NCBI RefSeq assembly: GCF_013004065.1
Contig: NZ_CP053084.1
Coordinates: 1-64,000, forward strand
Direction: 5' to 3'
DNA: 64,000 bases
DNA from: Limnobacter sp. SAORIC-580
GTDB taxonomy: Bacteria; Pseudomonadota; Gammaproteobacteria; Burkholderiales; Burkholderiaceae_B
Part shown: piece by piece, positions 28,738-36,917 of the stretch
How the letters are laid out: each line of letters opens with the position of its first letter
Position numbering within the stretch: the stretch's first letter is position 1
Position numbers and translations under genes: made by a program
The notes under the pieces: model-generated
Told to the model about the DNA's origin: nothing
Database searches by the model: none
The model's input: the letters and a program-made list of their open reading frames with translations, nothing else

Positions 28738-28941
28738 TTAAGTCCGGTCCGCGGGAGGCAGGGTTTCTTGCGCATTTTCGCGTTCAAGTCTTTCGGTACG
28801 TCGAATCATGAATTCTTGCAATTCAACAAGCATTGCTCCACCGTTATCGGGTGCATTTTTCGCCATTTCGACCAGTTCGTCGTCGCTCAAATCGAAGTAC
28901 TTTTGAAAAAATTCGTCAAAAGATTCATTTGTCATCATCAA
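28738..28941 (-). CDS. Small acidic hypothetical protein, third gene of an HTH operon
   Basis: A 67-residue, Glu/Asp-rich, probably helical protein (MMMTNESFDEFFQKYFDLSD). Its start overlaps the end of the upstream HTH gene by 17 bp, which supports translation from the same message. No family is recognised. It could be a partner or antitoxin-like modulator of the HTH protein. Confidence 0.5.
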   Translation of the reverse strand: MMMTNESFDEFFQKYFDLSDDELVEMAKNAPDNGGAMLVELQEFMIRRTERLERENAQETLPPADRT

Positions 28942-29596
28942 ACCTTTTAAACGAGTTCTTGCGCAGTTTTAGTTTGGGTGAATTCTCGCTCATCACCATT
29001 TTTCCACCTTTTTTGAAAAATTCTTTTCTGCGTTTTTCCTTTTGTTTTAACAGTTTGATGCCGCATTCAATCCAAACGTGCTCAATTCTGAAGTCGCCAA
29101 GTCTCGCTGGAATCGAAAATTTAGCACTTGATCCAGCACTACTCTCGGGTAGTGCTTGGATAAATTCATAGCGCAAAAGAATCTTGATGGCTCGGTAAAC
29201 GCTCGATTTGCTCAAGCCAGTCGTCTTTGCAATATCACCGGCGGATAAGTTTGAATTTGTTTTGAGCGTGTTGAACGTGAGGTGTGCACTTTTTGAAAAT
29301 GGTCTCATTTGAACAATGATCTGGCTTTCGTTATCTGTGTCGTGATCTTTATCACTGTTATCTGGGGTTTCTTCGCTATCTTCGTCGAGAAGCCATTTCA
29401 AGAATGCGGGTGAATGTGTGACCTTTGCATCTTTCCAATAGCTTTTACCACCCATGACAACGTCTTGTGTTGGGTTTTTCCGAAGCTGCTCTCTGTTCAA
29501 GTTGTTAAGGTACACATTGACTTCATCGAGCGTCATCGTTTTATGCAACTGCTCAATAAATCCGAGCGGTGAGGGTTTTTTATCGCTCAATTTCAT
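28925..29596 (-). CDS. Winged-helix DNA-binding protein
   Basis: A 223-residue protein whose middle (about 105-165) is a winged helix: HLTFNTLKTNSNLSAGDIAK, then TGLSKSSVYRAIKILLRYEF, resembling MarR/Rrf2-type or replication-initiator HTHs. The N-terminus (1-80) is unassigned, a Asp/Glu-rich linker follows, and the C-terminus is strongly basic (about 180-223) and may add DNA contacts. It overlaps the preceding 41-residue membrane protein by 4 bp and the next gene by 17 bp, making a three-gene operon behind a copy of the palindromic operator. It is therefore a candidate regulator of the whole element. Confidence 0.7.
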   Translation of the reverse strand: MKLSDKKPSPLGFIEQLHKTMTLDEVNVYLNNLNREQLRKNPTQDVVMGGKSYWKDAKVTHSPAFLKWLLDEDSEETPDNSDKDHDTDNESQIIVQMRPFSKSAHLTFNTLKTNSNLSAGDIAKTTGLSKSSVYRAIKILLRYEFIQALPESSAGSSAKFSIPARLGDFRIEHVWIECGIKLLKQKEKRRKEFFKKGGKMVMSENSPKLKLRKNSFKRFDDDK

Positions 29597-29718
29597 CCCC
29601 AGGCGCTGTGAAGCGCCAGCATCGTTGCTATCGCGGTGCAGACCAATGCGATACGCAGCAAAATCCCCGAAAGCCGCTCCAACCGTTTAAGAATGTCAAT
29701 GTCCGGCTTTTCTGCCAT
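29593..29718 (-). CDS. Small single-span membrane protein, first gene of the HTH operon
   Basis: A 41-residue protein starting MAEKPDIDILKRLERLSG with one hydrophobic helix (about 18-37). An upstream ATG at 29802 would add 28 residues, but ATG 29718 follows GGAGAGG at good spacing, so the short form is preferred. Its stop overlaps the HTH gene start (ATGA). Function is unknown; the small size and membrane span allow a holin-like or toxin-like role, which is speculation. Confidence 0.5.
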   Translation of the reverse strand: MAEKPDIDILKRLERLSGILLRIALVCTAIATMLALHSAWG

Positions 29719-29809
29719 GCCGCCTCTCCATAAATTAGCTGCGTTGCCCGCACTGAGCTGGCAGCCACTATTTGGCACCATGCGGTTCACACCATTTAGC
29801 ATACATGAA

Positions 29810-29826
29810 TTTTGTTAATGACAAAA
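29810..29826. promoter_or_regulatory. Palindromic operator, copy 4
   Basis: Read on the minus strand it is TTTTGT CATTA ACAAAA, matching the three copies near 7.0-7.9 kb. It lies directly upstream of the minus-strand HTH operon and overlaps a possible -35 (TTGTCA). Confidence 0.65.
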
Positions 29827-29923
29827 AATAATTTCAGTGTTCCCTTTTGATGGGGGAGACGCACCGAGGCAGGGAAAATCTGTTACTCGCCTGGCCATTG
29901 GCAAGATTCGGTAGGAGGCTAAT

Positions 29924-30229
29924 TTATTTAGTCTTTAAAGGGATCGCGTTTTTTAAAACTGCCGACCAGAAGCCATCTTCGGTTTGGTCTATCGCTGCAA
30001 ATTCGGCAGAAGAAATTGCGAGCACATCGATTTTTATATCGAGTTTCCGGCTCAGGGGTTGGAACGCAGCCTTGGCGGTAATTTTTGACAGTTGATCTGT
30101 TACGACGAGCACGTCAATGTCGCTGTCGCTTGTTTGTGTTTCATGCGCGTAAGATCCGAAAACAAACGCCGCTTTGATAGGCAAAGCTTCGACTTGGTGC
30201 TTGAGGTCGCTCAGTAGATCAGTGTCCAT
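29924..30229 (-). CDS. MNT-type minimal nucleotidyltransferase
   Basis: A 101-residue protein with the minimal nucleotidyltransferase pattern GS-x10-DxD: FGSYAHETQTSDSDIDVLVV at about 24-43. MNT proteins commonly act as antitoxins that AMPylate or otherwise modify a HEPN toxin encoded next to them. No HEPN gene is adjacent: upstream is a divergent short coiled-coil gene and downstream the HTH operon across 100 bp. It is either an orphan or works with a partner elsewhere. Confidence 0.82.
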   Translation of the reverse strand: MDTDLLSDLKHQVEALPIKAAFVFGSYAHETQTSDSDIDVLVVTDQLSKITAKAAFQPLSRKLDIKIDVLAISSAEFAAIDQTEDGFWSAVLKNAIPLKTK

Positions 30230-30347
30230 TTCGTGGGATCACCTGTATGAACTCAACACCTGAATATTACAAGTGATAGATGAAATTTTAAGTATTTGCT
30301 ATAAGACGAGTCTTCAAAATTTCACATTACACGAGCAAAATTCAGCA

Positions 30348-30533
30348 ATGAAATATAAACAGCTATTAGACCAAATCAAAGAGCTTGAAGCACAAGTCAC
30401 CTTGGCGCTGGAAACCTGTAGCGAACTCGACAAACTTAAGTATGAAAAGAAAGAGTTGCGTCACATGCAAGAGGTTTTGCCTTCGATGATCAGACGTATC
30501 GAAGCAAAGGCACGATCTAAAGACAATGAATAA
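30348..30533 (+). CDS. Short coiled-coil protein, weakly H-NS-N-terminus-like
   Basis: A 61-residue, highly charged coiled-coil protein (MKYKQLLDQIKELEAQ). The opening recalls the oligomerisation segment of betaproteobacterial H-NS-like proteins, but the DNA-binding GRGRxPxW region is absent. The ATG at 30348 is favoured over an upstream GTG at 30273. It ends 31 bp before an intrinsic terminator. The H-NS resemblance is weak and may only reflect coiled-coil composition. Confidence 0.5.
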   Translation: MKYKQLLDQIKELEAQVTLALETCSELDKLKYEKKELRHMQEVLPSMIRRIEAKARSKDNE

Positions 30534-30564
30534 GAAATCTCCTAAAAGGCCCCAAAGGCATTTG

Positions 30565-30589
30565 AAGCGGCGGTTAGCCGCTTTTTTTT
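30565..30589 (+). terminator. Intrinsic terminator
   Basis: AAGCGGC (30565-30571) pairs with GCCGCTT (30577-30583) around a 5-nt loop and is followed by a run of T's. It closes the short coiled-coil gene. Confidence 0.88.
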
Positions 30590-30691
30590 ATCGTTCAGGT
30601 TCGGCATCTTTTACGCGATTAAGACAGTTATTGATTTAATTGTTATCGCAAGCCTATAGTGGCTAGATATTCTTGTACGGGGTGATTGTCT

Positions 30692-31255
30692 ATGCGTATT
30701 TCGACTTACTTTATATTTTGGTTTATCGGGCTGTTATCTTTTAGCCCTGCTCATGCAAAATTTGAACTGCAAGGAACTAAAGCCGTTATCGCTCAGTTGG
30801 ATCAGGGCAGCGAGGTTCAGATTGGTACGGTAAATTTTGAACTACATTCACAGGGCAAACATGAGTTTACATTGGAGTTAGATCACACCAAGTTCACCGA
30901 CTTTTTCTTATCGATGCGTGAATTTAAATGCTTGGCGGGGGAAACCGAGGTGAGTTGTCACGTGCCTTATCCCTATAAAAGCCCAAATATCGTTTCAGCT
31001 GAAGACTACGCTTGGTTGGAACATCGTCTGCTGTTTATGTTTAAAAGACCGAGCGAATTTGGTGCAAAACTTTGGAATGGGATTTATTTCAAGTTCGCCA
31101 TCGAGGGCGATACTTTGGTCGGTGTCCCGCAAGCTGTAGATCTCAATAAGATAGGTGCTCCGCCCGTTGATTTAAACGAGCCACCATACCCTGATCAGGA
31201 TAGGCACGACACAAATATCGAACAGAGACTGGTCAAAGCTCTTGTTATTCGTTGA
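30692..31255 (+). CDS. Secreted hypothetical protein
   Basis: A 187-residue protein with an N-terminal signal peptide (MRISTYFIFWFIGLLSFSPA, cleavage probably after SPAHA). The mature part is mixed strand/helix with two cysteines (CLAGETEVSC), likely a disulfide, and an acidic Pro-rich C-terminus (PPYPDQDRHDTN). It is predicted periplasmic. No family is recognised. GC is close to that of the core genome, and it precedes the iron-uptake genes, though a Fur site separates them. Confidence 0.65.
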   Translation: MRISTYFIFWFIGLLSFSPAHAKFELQGTKAVIAQLDQGSEVQIGTVNFELHSQGKHEFTLELDHTKFTDFFLSMREFKCLAGETEVSCHVPYPYKSPNIVSAEDYAWLEHRLLFMFKRPSEFGAKLWNGIYFKFAIEGDTLVGVPQAVDLNKIGAPPVDLNEPPYPDQDRHDTNIEQRLVKALVIR

Positions 31256-31339
31256 TGAAACTCTCTGATCGTCAAGCTGCTTGTAACTGAAGTTAGCCGT
31301 TTTGCTTTGAACAGTACAAAAAAACCCTTGGACTGTTTA

Positions 31340-31358
31340 AATAATAACAATTATCATT
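31340..31358. promoter_or_regulatory. Fur box
   Basis: AATAATAACAATTATCATT matches the Fur consensus. In the 7-1-7 form (31342-31356) it agrees with TGATAAT-N-ATTATCA at 12 of 14 positions. It lies about 30 bp upstream of the TonB-dependent receptor start. Confidence 0.82.
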
Positions 31359-31386
31359 CGTCTTCATATTAATTAATGAGACGACT

Positions 31387-33591
31387 ATGCAGCACTCCCC
31401 AAAACCAATCGCCCTTGCCGTGGCGCTGGCTCTAGGCAGCCTAGCCAACGCAAATGCACAAGAAAACGCCCAAACACTACCCGATGTTGATGTGATCGAC
31501 TTCCGTGGCGAACAAATGGATAGCATCAAGTACACGCGGCCTTTGCAGGAAACACCACGTATCATCACCGTTTTACCGCAGGATTTGCTCGAAGAGCAGA
31601 ATGTGACTTCGCTGAATGAAGCGTTAAGAAATATCCCAGGTATCAGCCTTCAGGCCGGAGAAGGTAACCCTCCAGGCGGAGATCAGCTCAAGATTCGCGG
31701 TTTCAATGCCCGTGATGACATCAATGTCAATGGTATGCGTGACATTGGTAATTACTTCCGTGACCCGTTTTTCATTGAACAACTGGAGGTGGTTAAAGGC
31801 CCCAATTCCGCGTTCTCTGGTCGAGGTTCGGCAGGCGGCACCATCAACTTTGTGACCAAGCAACCACTGGGAATTGATTTCAATCGTGCTGAAGTCAGCG
31901 TAGGTACAGACAGCTTCTTCCGAACCACATTGGATATGAACCGTGTTTTGGATGAAGACGAAGCTTTGCGCATCAACTTGATGAAGCACAGCGCCGATCT
32001 GCCAGGCAGGAATACGGCCGAAGAAGATCGCTATGGCGTTTATGCTGCTTACACATGGGGTTTGAACAAGCCAACTTCAATTACCGCAGATGTTCTGCAC
32101 ATCAAAACCAACGATATTCCTGATGCAGGCTTGCCTTTTGATCGCCGTAACGGTGGTACAGGACGTTTGCCCGATGGTATCAACTTCGATAATTTTTATG
32201 GTCACACCAACGACTACAAAGACATTGAAGTGAACCAGATTGGCTTGGCTGTTCAGCATGCACTGGCCAGCGGGCAAGTGATTCGCAATCAAACCCGCTT
32301 CGCACAGGTGGGCAACGACTCGATTACCTCGTCGCCCCGATTTGTTGATAACGGAACGGGCGTTGGTAACAACAACCCAGCCTCAGGCTTTGCTGTAGGT
32401 AACTTAAAGCCTAGAGATCAAGTCGACACCAGCTTCAGAAACCAGACAGATTTGTTGTTCAGTCTGAATACCGGCAGCATTCAACACGACATGGTGGCAG
32501 GTTTCGATTTCGGTTTCTATGAATATGAAAACCGTCGCCGCCTCGACACCAATGGTCCTGTTACCAGCCTGTTTAATCCTGCTGAACGCGAATTCGCTGG
32601 CACGCTTGCCTATGGAGGCATTCACCGGTTCGAAACCGAAGAAATGGGTCTGTACTTGCTGGACACCATGAAATTCAACGAGAAGTGGGAATTGAACGCC
32701 GGTATTCGTTACGACAAAGTGAAGGCTTTTGCGAATGAGGAGGACCGTCAAAATTCGACAGCAGCAGGATTAACACCCCAGCAGGCAGAAAACCGCAGCT
32801 TCATGCGAGAAGACACCGAGACCAGTTACAGCTTGGGCTTGGTGCACAAGCTAACGCCTAAGCACGCTCTGTATGCGTCTTATGGAACGGCTTTCAATAT
32901 TTCTGGCAACTTTGACCGCAACCAGATTCAACTGGCGGGTGGAAGCATGAATGACCGCGTCGCTGGGAACACATTTGATACGCCTACCGAGAAAATTCAG
33001 GCTTACGAGCTTGGTAGCAAAATGACCATTGGCGAAGGATTGGACATCAACGCTGCGGTGTTCCGTACAGAAACAGATGAAGGTCGTTTGCCTGCACCTG
33101 CCGCGGGCGGAGTGACCACACCCAATGTGGAATATTACATTGATGGTTTCGAAGTACTTGTTGCAGGTCAGGTAAGCAAGGCGTGGAAACTTTATTCGGG
33201 CTATACCTACCTAGAGTCGGAAGTAACCAGTGCGCCCACGTCGCCCTTCTCGGTTGGGCAGGAACTGGGCGGAACGCCGAAGCACTCATTCAATATTTTC
33301 ACAACCTACGACATCACACCAAAAATTACACTGGGTGGTGGCTTGCAGTACGTAGATGAACAAACCAGCGGTGTGCAACCCGACACCACTGGCAACGTGA
33401 AAGTTACTATTCCAAGCTACACAGTGGTTGATTTGTACACCACCTACAAATTCACCAAGGACGTTCAGGTCCGCTTGAACTTGTACAATGTGTTTGATGA
33501 GCGATACATTTCCCAGCTGGCTGAAGGCGGCGGCCAAGGCATTCCAGGAGAAGGTCGCCAGTTGATCGCCACCCTGAGATATGACTTTTAA
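31387..33591 (+). CDS. TonB-dependent siderophore receptor (catecholate type)
   Basis: Outer-membrane receptor that imports ferric siderophores using TonB energy. The 734-residue protein has a signal peptide ending at ANAQ (about 1-25), a plug domain (about 45-165) with the TonB-receptor hallmarks IPGISLQAGEGNPPGGDQLK and IEQLEVVKGPNSAFSGRGSA, and a 22-stranded barrel that ends in LRYDF, an outer-membrane-insertion signature with terminal Phe. It resembles Fiu/catecholate receptors. A Fur box precedes it, and a PKHD dioxygenase of the PiuC type follows 21 bp downstream, a widely seen pair. The substrate is inferred, not shown. Confidence 0.93.
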   Translation: MQHSPKPIALAVALALGSLANANAQENAQTLPDVDVIDFRGEQMDSIKYTRPLQETPRIITVLPQDLLEEQNVTSLNEALRNIPGISLQAGEGNPPGGDQLKIRGFNARDDINVNGMRDIGNYFRDPFFIEQLEVVKGPNSAFSGRGSAGGTINFVTKQPLGIDFNRAEVSVGTDSFFRTTLDMNRVLDEDEALRINLMKHSADLPGRNTAEEDRYGVYAAYTWGLNKPTSITADVLHIKTNDIPDAGLPFDRRNGGTGRLPDGINFDNFYGHTNDYKDIEVNQIGLAVQHALASGQVIRNQTRFAQVGNDSITSSPRFVDNGTGVGNNNPASGFAVGNLKPRDQVDTSFRNQTDLLFSLNTGSIQHDMVAGFDFGFYEYENRRRLDTNGPVTSLFNPAEREFAGTLAYGGIHRFETEEMGLYLLDTMKFNEKWELNAGIRYDKVKAFANEEDRQNSTAAGLTPQQAENRSFMREDTETSYSLGLVHKLTPKHALYASYGTAFNISGNFDRNQIQLAGGSMNDRVAGNTFDTPTEKIQAYELGSKMTIGEGLDINAAVFRTETDEGRLPAPAAGGVTTPNVEYYIDGFEVLVAGQVSKAWKLYSGYTYLESEVTSAPTSPFSVGQELGGTPKHSFNIFTTYDITPKITLGGGLQYVDEQTSGVQPDTTGNVKVTIPSYTVVDLYTTYKFTKDVQVRLNLYNVFDERYISQLAEGGGQGIPGEGRQLIATLRYDF

Positions 33592-33612
33592 TTAAGTAAG
33601 CAACACACGCAT

Positions 33613-34293
33613 ATGCTGGTCACTATCGACAACGTTCTTACTGCCGAGGAGCTTGCAAGCATCCACAAGATGCTTAAGCAAGCTGACTGGGCAACGGGTC
33701 AAAGCGCGGGCACACAAGCCCGCCTTGCGAAGAACAATCTTCAAATTCCGGAAGGAAGTGAAGTGTTGAGAGACCTGCGTGTGCTGGTCATGCGTGCATT
33801 AAACAAAAGCAGCCGATTGATTTCGGCTGCACTGCCTTACAAAATTCTGCCACCCAACTTTAATCGCTATGCTGGTGCCACCAACCACTATGGCCTACAC
33901 ACGGACAGCACTGTTCGATACTTGCCAGATGGAAGTGCATTGCGAACAGACATTTCGGCTACGCTGTTTTTATCCAGCCCCGAGGAATATGAGGGTGGTG
34001 AACTGGTCGTTGAAGACACCTACGGCATGCATACGGTGAAACTGGCGGCGGGCAGTTTGGTGGTCTACCCTTCGGGCTCAATGCACCAGGTCAACCCTGT
34101 TACACAAGGTGAACGACTGGCTTGTTACATGTTCATGCAAAGCATGGTGAAAGATCTGGAATGCCGGCGACTGTTGTTTCAAATGGACGAGTCACTTATC
34201 AAGCTGCGTGCACAGTACGGTGAGAGTCACCCCGAGTTGATTCGACTCACAGGTTTGTACAATAACCTTCTTCGCAAATGGACTGAATGTTGA
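33613..34293 (+). CDS. piuC: Fe(II)/2-oxoglutarate-dependent PKHD-type dioxygenase (PiuC/YbiX family)
   Basis: A 226-residue member of the PKHD hydroxylase family. The iron ligands are visible as H96-x-D98 in GLHTDSTVR and H158 in GSMHQVNPV, followed by the 2-oxoglutarate-binding Arg in QGERLACYMF. Family members sit next to TonB siderophore receptors and are Fur-regulated. The substrate is unknown; a role in siderophore use or iron release is suggested by this genetic association. It starts 21 bp after the receptor stop and is almost certainly co-transcribed with it. Confidence 0.92.
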   Translation: MLVTIDNVLTAEELASIHKMLKQADWATGQSAGTQARLAKNNLQIPEGSEVLRDLRVLVMRALNKSSRLISAALPYKILPPNFNRYAGATNHYGLHTDSTVRYLPDGSALRTDISATLFLSSPEEYEGGELVVEDTYGMHTVKLAAGSLVVYPSGSMHQVNPVTQGERLACYMFMQSMVKDLECRRLLFQMDESLIKLRAQYGESHPELIRLTGLYNNLLRKWTEC

Positions 34294-34345
34294 ATTGGCA
34301 GCCCCGACTTGATTCACTGATTAAGGCTGAATTGGCGTTTTTAAA

Positions 34346-35308
34346 TCACTTCATCCATCCTTTACGTTTGAAATAGTAAAACGGGATCACCACGCTGATG
34401 ATCATCAATCCCAGCGAAAATGGGTAGCCCCATTTTTGAGCAAGCTCGGGCATGTACTCAAAGTTCATGCCGTAGATGCTCGCAATCAAAGTTGGGGGCA
34501 ACATTGCGACTGACGCTACTGAGAAGATTTTGATGATTTTGTTCTGTTTGATGTTGATAAAGCCGAGTACCGCATCCATCAAGAAATTAATTTTGTCAAA
34601 GATAAAAGAAGTATGTCCATCAAGTGATTCGATATCACGCTGAATTATTTTGACTTGCGTCAACAGCTCTTTACCCAGTGTTTGCTCGCGGGATAGGTAA
34701 GACAAAACCAATCGCGTATCCATCAAATTACGGCGAACAGTACCGTTAATCTCCTCCTCTTTGGCAATCAATTGAATATATTCTTCCGCTTCTTCATTGC
34801 TCCCTTTCTTGTCTTCAAGAACCCGATGATTAATAGTCTTTAAAGATTGATAGACGTCCTCAAGCACATCCGCAGACTGCTCTACATCCAAAGCAAATAA
34901 TTCGATAACGATCTGAAGTGCGGATGTCCATGCGCGGCGGTCCGCTTTTGAGCGCATGCGGACTAAACGAATAATAGGCAAATCCTCTTCATGAATACTG
35001 AAAAGAAAATTCTCAGCGATCACAAATCTAACCGGCTCAGTCGTGATTTTTCCGTTTAACTCTACTAAAAAATCGGCTCGAACGTTTAAATGGTCGAGCT
35101 TGTCCAAAAAAATGCGAGCACTGGTCTCAATGTCTGCGTCATCCTCAACTATTTCTAGTGCTACCTGAAAAAGATCTTGGATTGCTTGACGCTCGTCGGC
35201 GTCTGGACTCACCGCATCAATCCAAATAAGACCTTTACCCAACTCAAGTTCACTCAAAGATGACCTTTTTACAAGCCGGCGACCCTCTGAAGAAAAAATG
35301 TGAAGCAT
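34346..35308 (-). CDS. corA: CorA-family Mg2+/Co2+ transporter
   Basis: CorA is a pentameric inner-membrane channel for Mg2+ and related divalent ions. The 320-residue protein has a long cytoplasmic alpha/beta and helical region (1-255), the two C-terminal membrane helices (about 258-278 and 292-312) and the selectivity motif YGMNF at about 279-283, closing with the basic KRKGWMK tail. Length and motif are normal. It converges with the PKHD gene (52 bp apart). Its upstream region (35309-35578) lies back to back with the Mn2+-riboswitch gene, so two divergent metal transporters share this spacer. Confidence 0.93.
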   Translation of the reverse strand: MLHIFSSEGRRLVKRSSLSELELGKGLIWIDAVSPDADERQAIQDLFQVALEIVEDDADIETSARIFLDKLDHLNVRADFLVELNGKITTEPVRFVIAENFLFSIHEEDLPIIRLVRMRSKADRRAWTSALQIVIELFALDVEQSADVLEDVYQSLKTINHRVLEDKKGSNEEAEEYIQLIAKEEEINGTVRRNLMDTRLVLSYLSREQTLGKELLTQVKIIQRDIESLDGHTSFIFDKINFLMDAVLGFINIKQNKIIKIFSVASVAMLPPTLIASIYGMNFEYMPELAQKWGYPFSLGLMIISVVIPFYYFKRKGWMK

Positions 35309-35578
35309 TAGATCAATATATATATGTTGTTTAAGAAAAAAATACTATGAATTATCAACTCTTTCCTGAACGCAGATTATGGATATTGTGTACTGCAATG
35401 CTGAATCGTTGATCACTAAATTTCTACCCAATGAAATTTGGTTCCATTAGATAGTCTACAACGGTCATCAAACTTAGTGCCTATCAATTGGGCAAAAGCA
35501 CGGATCTCAGCACACTCCATCACCCACTTCCAAAGTGTGAATAATAGATAACTTATTCTCATGTCATCGTAAATTTAC

Positions 35579-35608
35579 TTGATTTTTTTACGTATCCGAA
35601 AATATGAT
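35579..35608 (+). promoter_or_regulatory. Promoter of the Mn2+ riboswitch transcript
   Basis: TTGATT (35579-35584), an 18-bp spacer and TATGAT (35603-35608) place the start of transcription near 35615, immediately before the riboswitch aptamer. Confidence 0.65.
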
Positions 35609-35617
35609 GTTTTTACT

Positions 35618-35799
35618 CATTGGGGAGTAGCCTCTTTCCGCAAGGAAAGGCTTACGTCAACATACTTGGCCTAACAACACATACAGGCTATGGCGTAAGC
35701 GGTTCTAGAACTTGGCAAGACCTTTGGCTACACGGCTTCCAGATTGGCCTGGAGAAGTTGCGTGGTCATTCGGTTTTTCCAGGCCCAGGAACTTTTCTT
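35618..35799 (+). promoter_or_regulatory. yybP-ykoY manganese riboswitch
   Basis: The leader contains the conserved yybP-ykoY elements in order: TGGGGAGTAGCC (about 35620-35632), ACGTCAACATACTTGGCC (about 35653-35671) and the second binding loop GCAAGACCTTTGGC (about 35715-35728). This aptamer senses Mn2+. Downstream, GGCCTGGA (35746-35753) pairs with TCCAGGCC (35778-35785), ending 2 bp before the AGGA ribosome-binding site at 35787-35790, a plausible expression platform that controls translation. It precedes a UPF0016-type exporter, one of the classical contexts. Confidence 0.9.
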
Positions 35800-36402
35800 A
35801 TGCCTTCGGCGCTCTTCGTTTCCACTGGTGTTATTGCACTTGCTGAAATTGGGGATAAAACTCAACTTCTCGCATTCCTTTTAGCTTCTCGCTCTAAAAA
35901 ACCCATTCCCATCATCATCGGCATCACATTGGCCACGCTGATCAATCACGGCTTGGCTGGTGCGGTTGGCGGATGGATTACTGCAAACATAAATCCTGAA
36001 AAACTTCGTTGGATCCTCGGTGCTTCTTTTATCGCCATGGCCGCGTGGACACTCATTCCAGACAAAATTGAGAATGAGGAAACGCAGCTAGCCACTAAGC
36101 TGGGCGTATTCGGTGCCACTTTTGTCACATTCTTTCTGACTGAAATGGGCGACAAAACCCAGATTGCCACAGTCGCCATGTCGGCCCACTACAACGATGT
36201 CCTCATGGTGGTCGCTGGAACCACCTTGGGCATATTGATTGCCGACGTACCCGCAGTATTCGCTGGCGACAAACTCGCCACAAAAATTCAAATGAAGCTG
36301 GTTCACCGAATTGCGGCTGCAATGTTCGCTGCCTTGGGTATCGCCACGCTCTTTGGTATTGGCTCACCTTGTCATCGAAGTCCCCAATATTCACCAAGCT
36401 GA
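35800..36402 (+). CDS. UPF0016/GDT1 (TMEM165)-family Mn2+ exporter
   Basis: A 200-residue membrane protein of the UPF0016 family, cation transporters that export Mn2+ (MneA-type) or exchange Ca2+/Mn2+ for protons. The two family signatures E-x-G-D-K-T are at 16-21 (EIGDKT) and about 115-120 (EMGDKT), each in a three-helix half, so the protein shows the usual inverted internal duplication. The start ATG 35800 follows AGGA at 9 bp; the frame can be extended upstream, but that sequence is the riboswitch. Control by the Mn2+ riboswitch supports Mn2+ efflux as the function. Confidence 0.9.
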   Translation: MPSALFVSTGVIALAEIGDKTQLLAFLLASRSKKPIPIIIGITLATLINHGLAGAVGGWITANINPEKLRWILGASFIAMAAWTLIPDKIENEETQLATKLGVFGATFVTFFLTEMGDKTQIATVAMSAHYNDVLMVVAGTTLGILIADVPAVFAGDKLATKIQMKLVHRIAAAMFAALGIATLFGIGSPCHRSPQYSPS

Positions 36403-36506
36403 CTCAAGCCCGCATAATATCTACTTCAAGGCACACCTTTTTTACTACTCGCGTTACAGCCTAATGGCTGCGGTCAGCCAGTACTTTGAATTGGTTTGCC
36501 TAGAGG

Positions 36507-36827
36507 ATGAACATAACTTGTTCATGGCATTCCGAAAGCGCAACCAACCACTTGCTTGCCGAAATGGTTTTACCCTCACCTGCACAGGTCCAAAAGACAG
36601 CGCAAAGACTGGATCAAAAAGGCTGGAAAGAATATTTAATCGAAGGGAGTGGCTGGAAGAAGATCTTTTTGAGGATTTCAAAAAGCCTTGATGAACGGAA
36701 GCTTAATCGACACGCAGCCAAAGGTATATTAGATGATGTCTGGTCAACACAGCCGAAACGCAATTCGGTCATGATAGGGGTGGGCTTGGCGACTGGACTC
36801 GCGGTTGCTTTAGGGGCTTATTGTTAA
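36507..36827 (+). CDS. Small hypothetical protein with a C-terminal membrane helix
   Basis: A 106-residue frame whose second half looks protein-like: a charged helical part (KTAQRLDQKGWKEYLIEG) and a closing hydrophobic helix (SVMIGVGLATGLAVALGAY). The N-terminal 20 residues are less convincing and an internal start is possible. An alternative overlapping frame at about 36311-36691 competes, so this could also be a decayed gene. No family is recognised. Confidence 0.35.
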   Translation: MNITCSWHSESATNHLLAEMVLPSPAQVQKTAQRLDQKGWKEYLIEGSGWKKIFLRISKSLDERKLNRHAAKGILDDVWSTQPKRNSVMIGVGLATGLAVALGAYC

Positions 36828-36853
36828 TTTACATGACAGTAGTTTAGGCCTAC

Positions 36854-36873
36854 GCGTGCAGGTTCCTGCACGC
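36854..36873. repeat. Perfect 9-bp inverted repeat
   Basis: GCGTGCAGG (36854-36862) and CCTGCACGC (36865-36873) are separated by TT. It lies 44 bp upstream of ynfA. No T tract follows, so an operator or stem-loop is more likely than a terminator. Confidence 0.5.
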
Positions 36874-36917
36874 TTCCTCGTGAAACTCTGTACAGCTTAT
36901 GCCAACAGGAGCCGATA

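Noticed and set aside
28614..28811. 65-codon plus-strand open frame
   Set aside because: It overlaps the 3' end of the small acidic gene on the other strand and has no domain or ribosome-binding support.
35620..35799. N-terminal extension of the UPF0016 protein
   Set aside because: The upstream in-frame sequence is the Mn2+ riboswitch; ATG 35800 has a good ribosome-binding site and begins the family-typical sequence.
36311..36691. 126-codon open frame overlapping the UPF0016 gene end
   Set aside because: It begins inside the exporter gene and has a low-quality N-terminus; the competing frame at 36507-36827 is only slightly better, so a decayed gene is possible.
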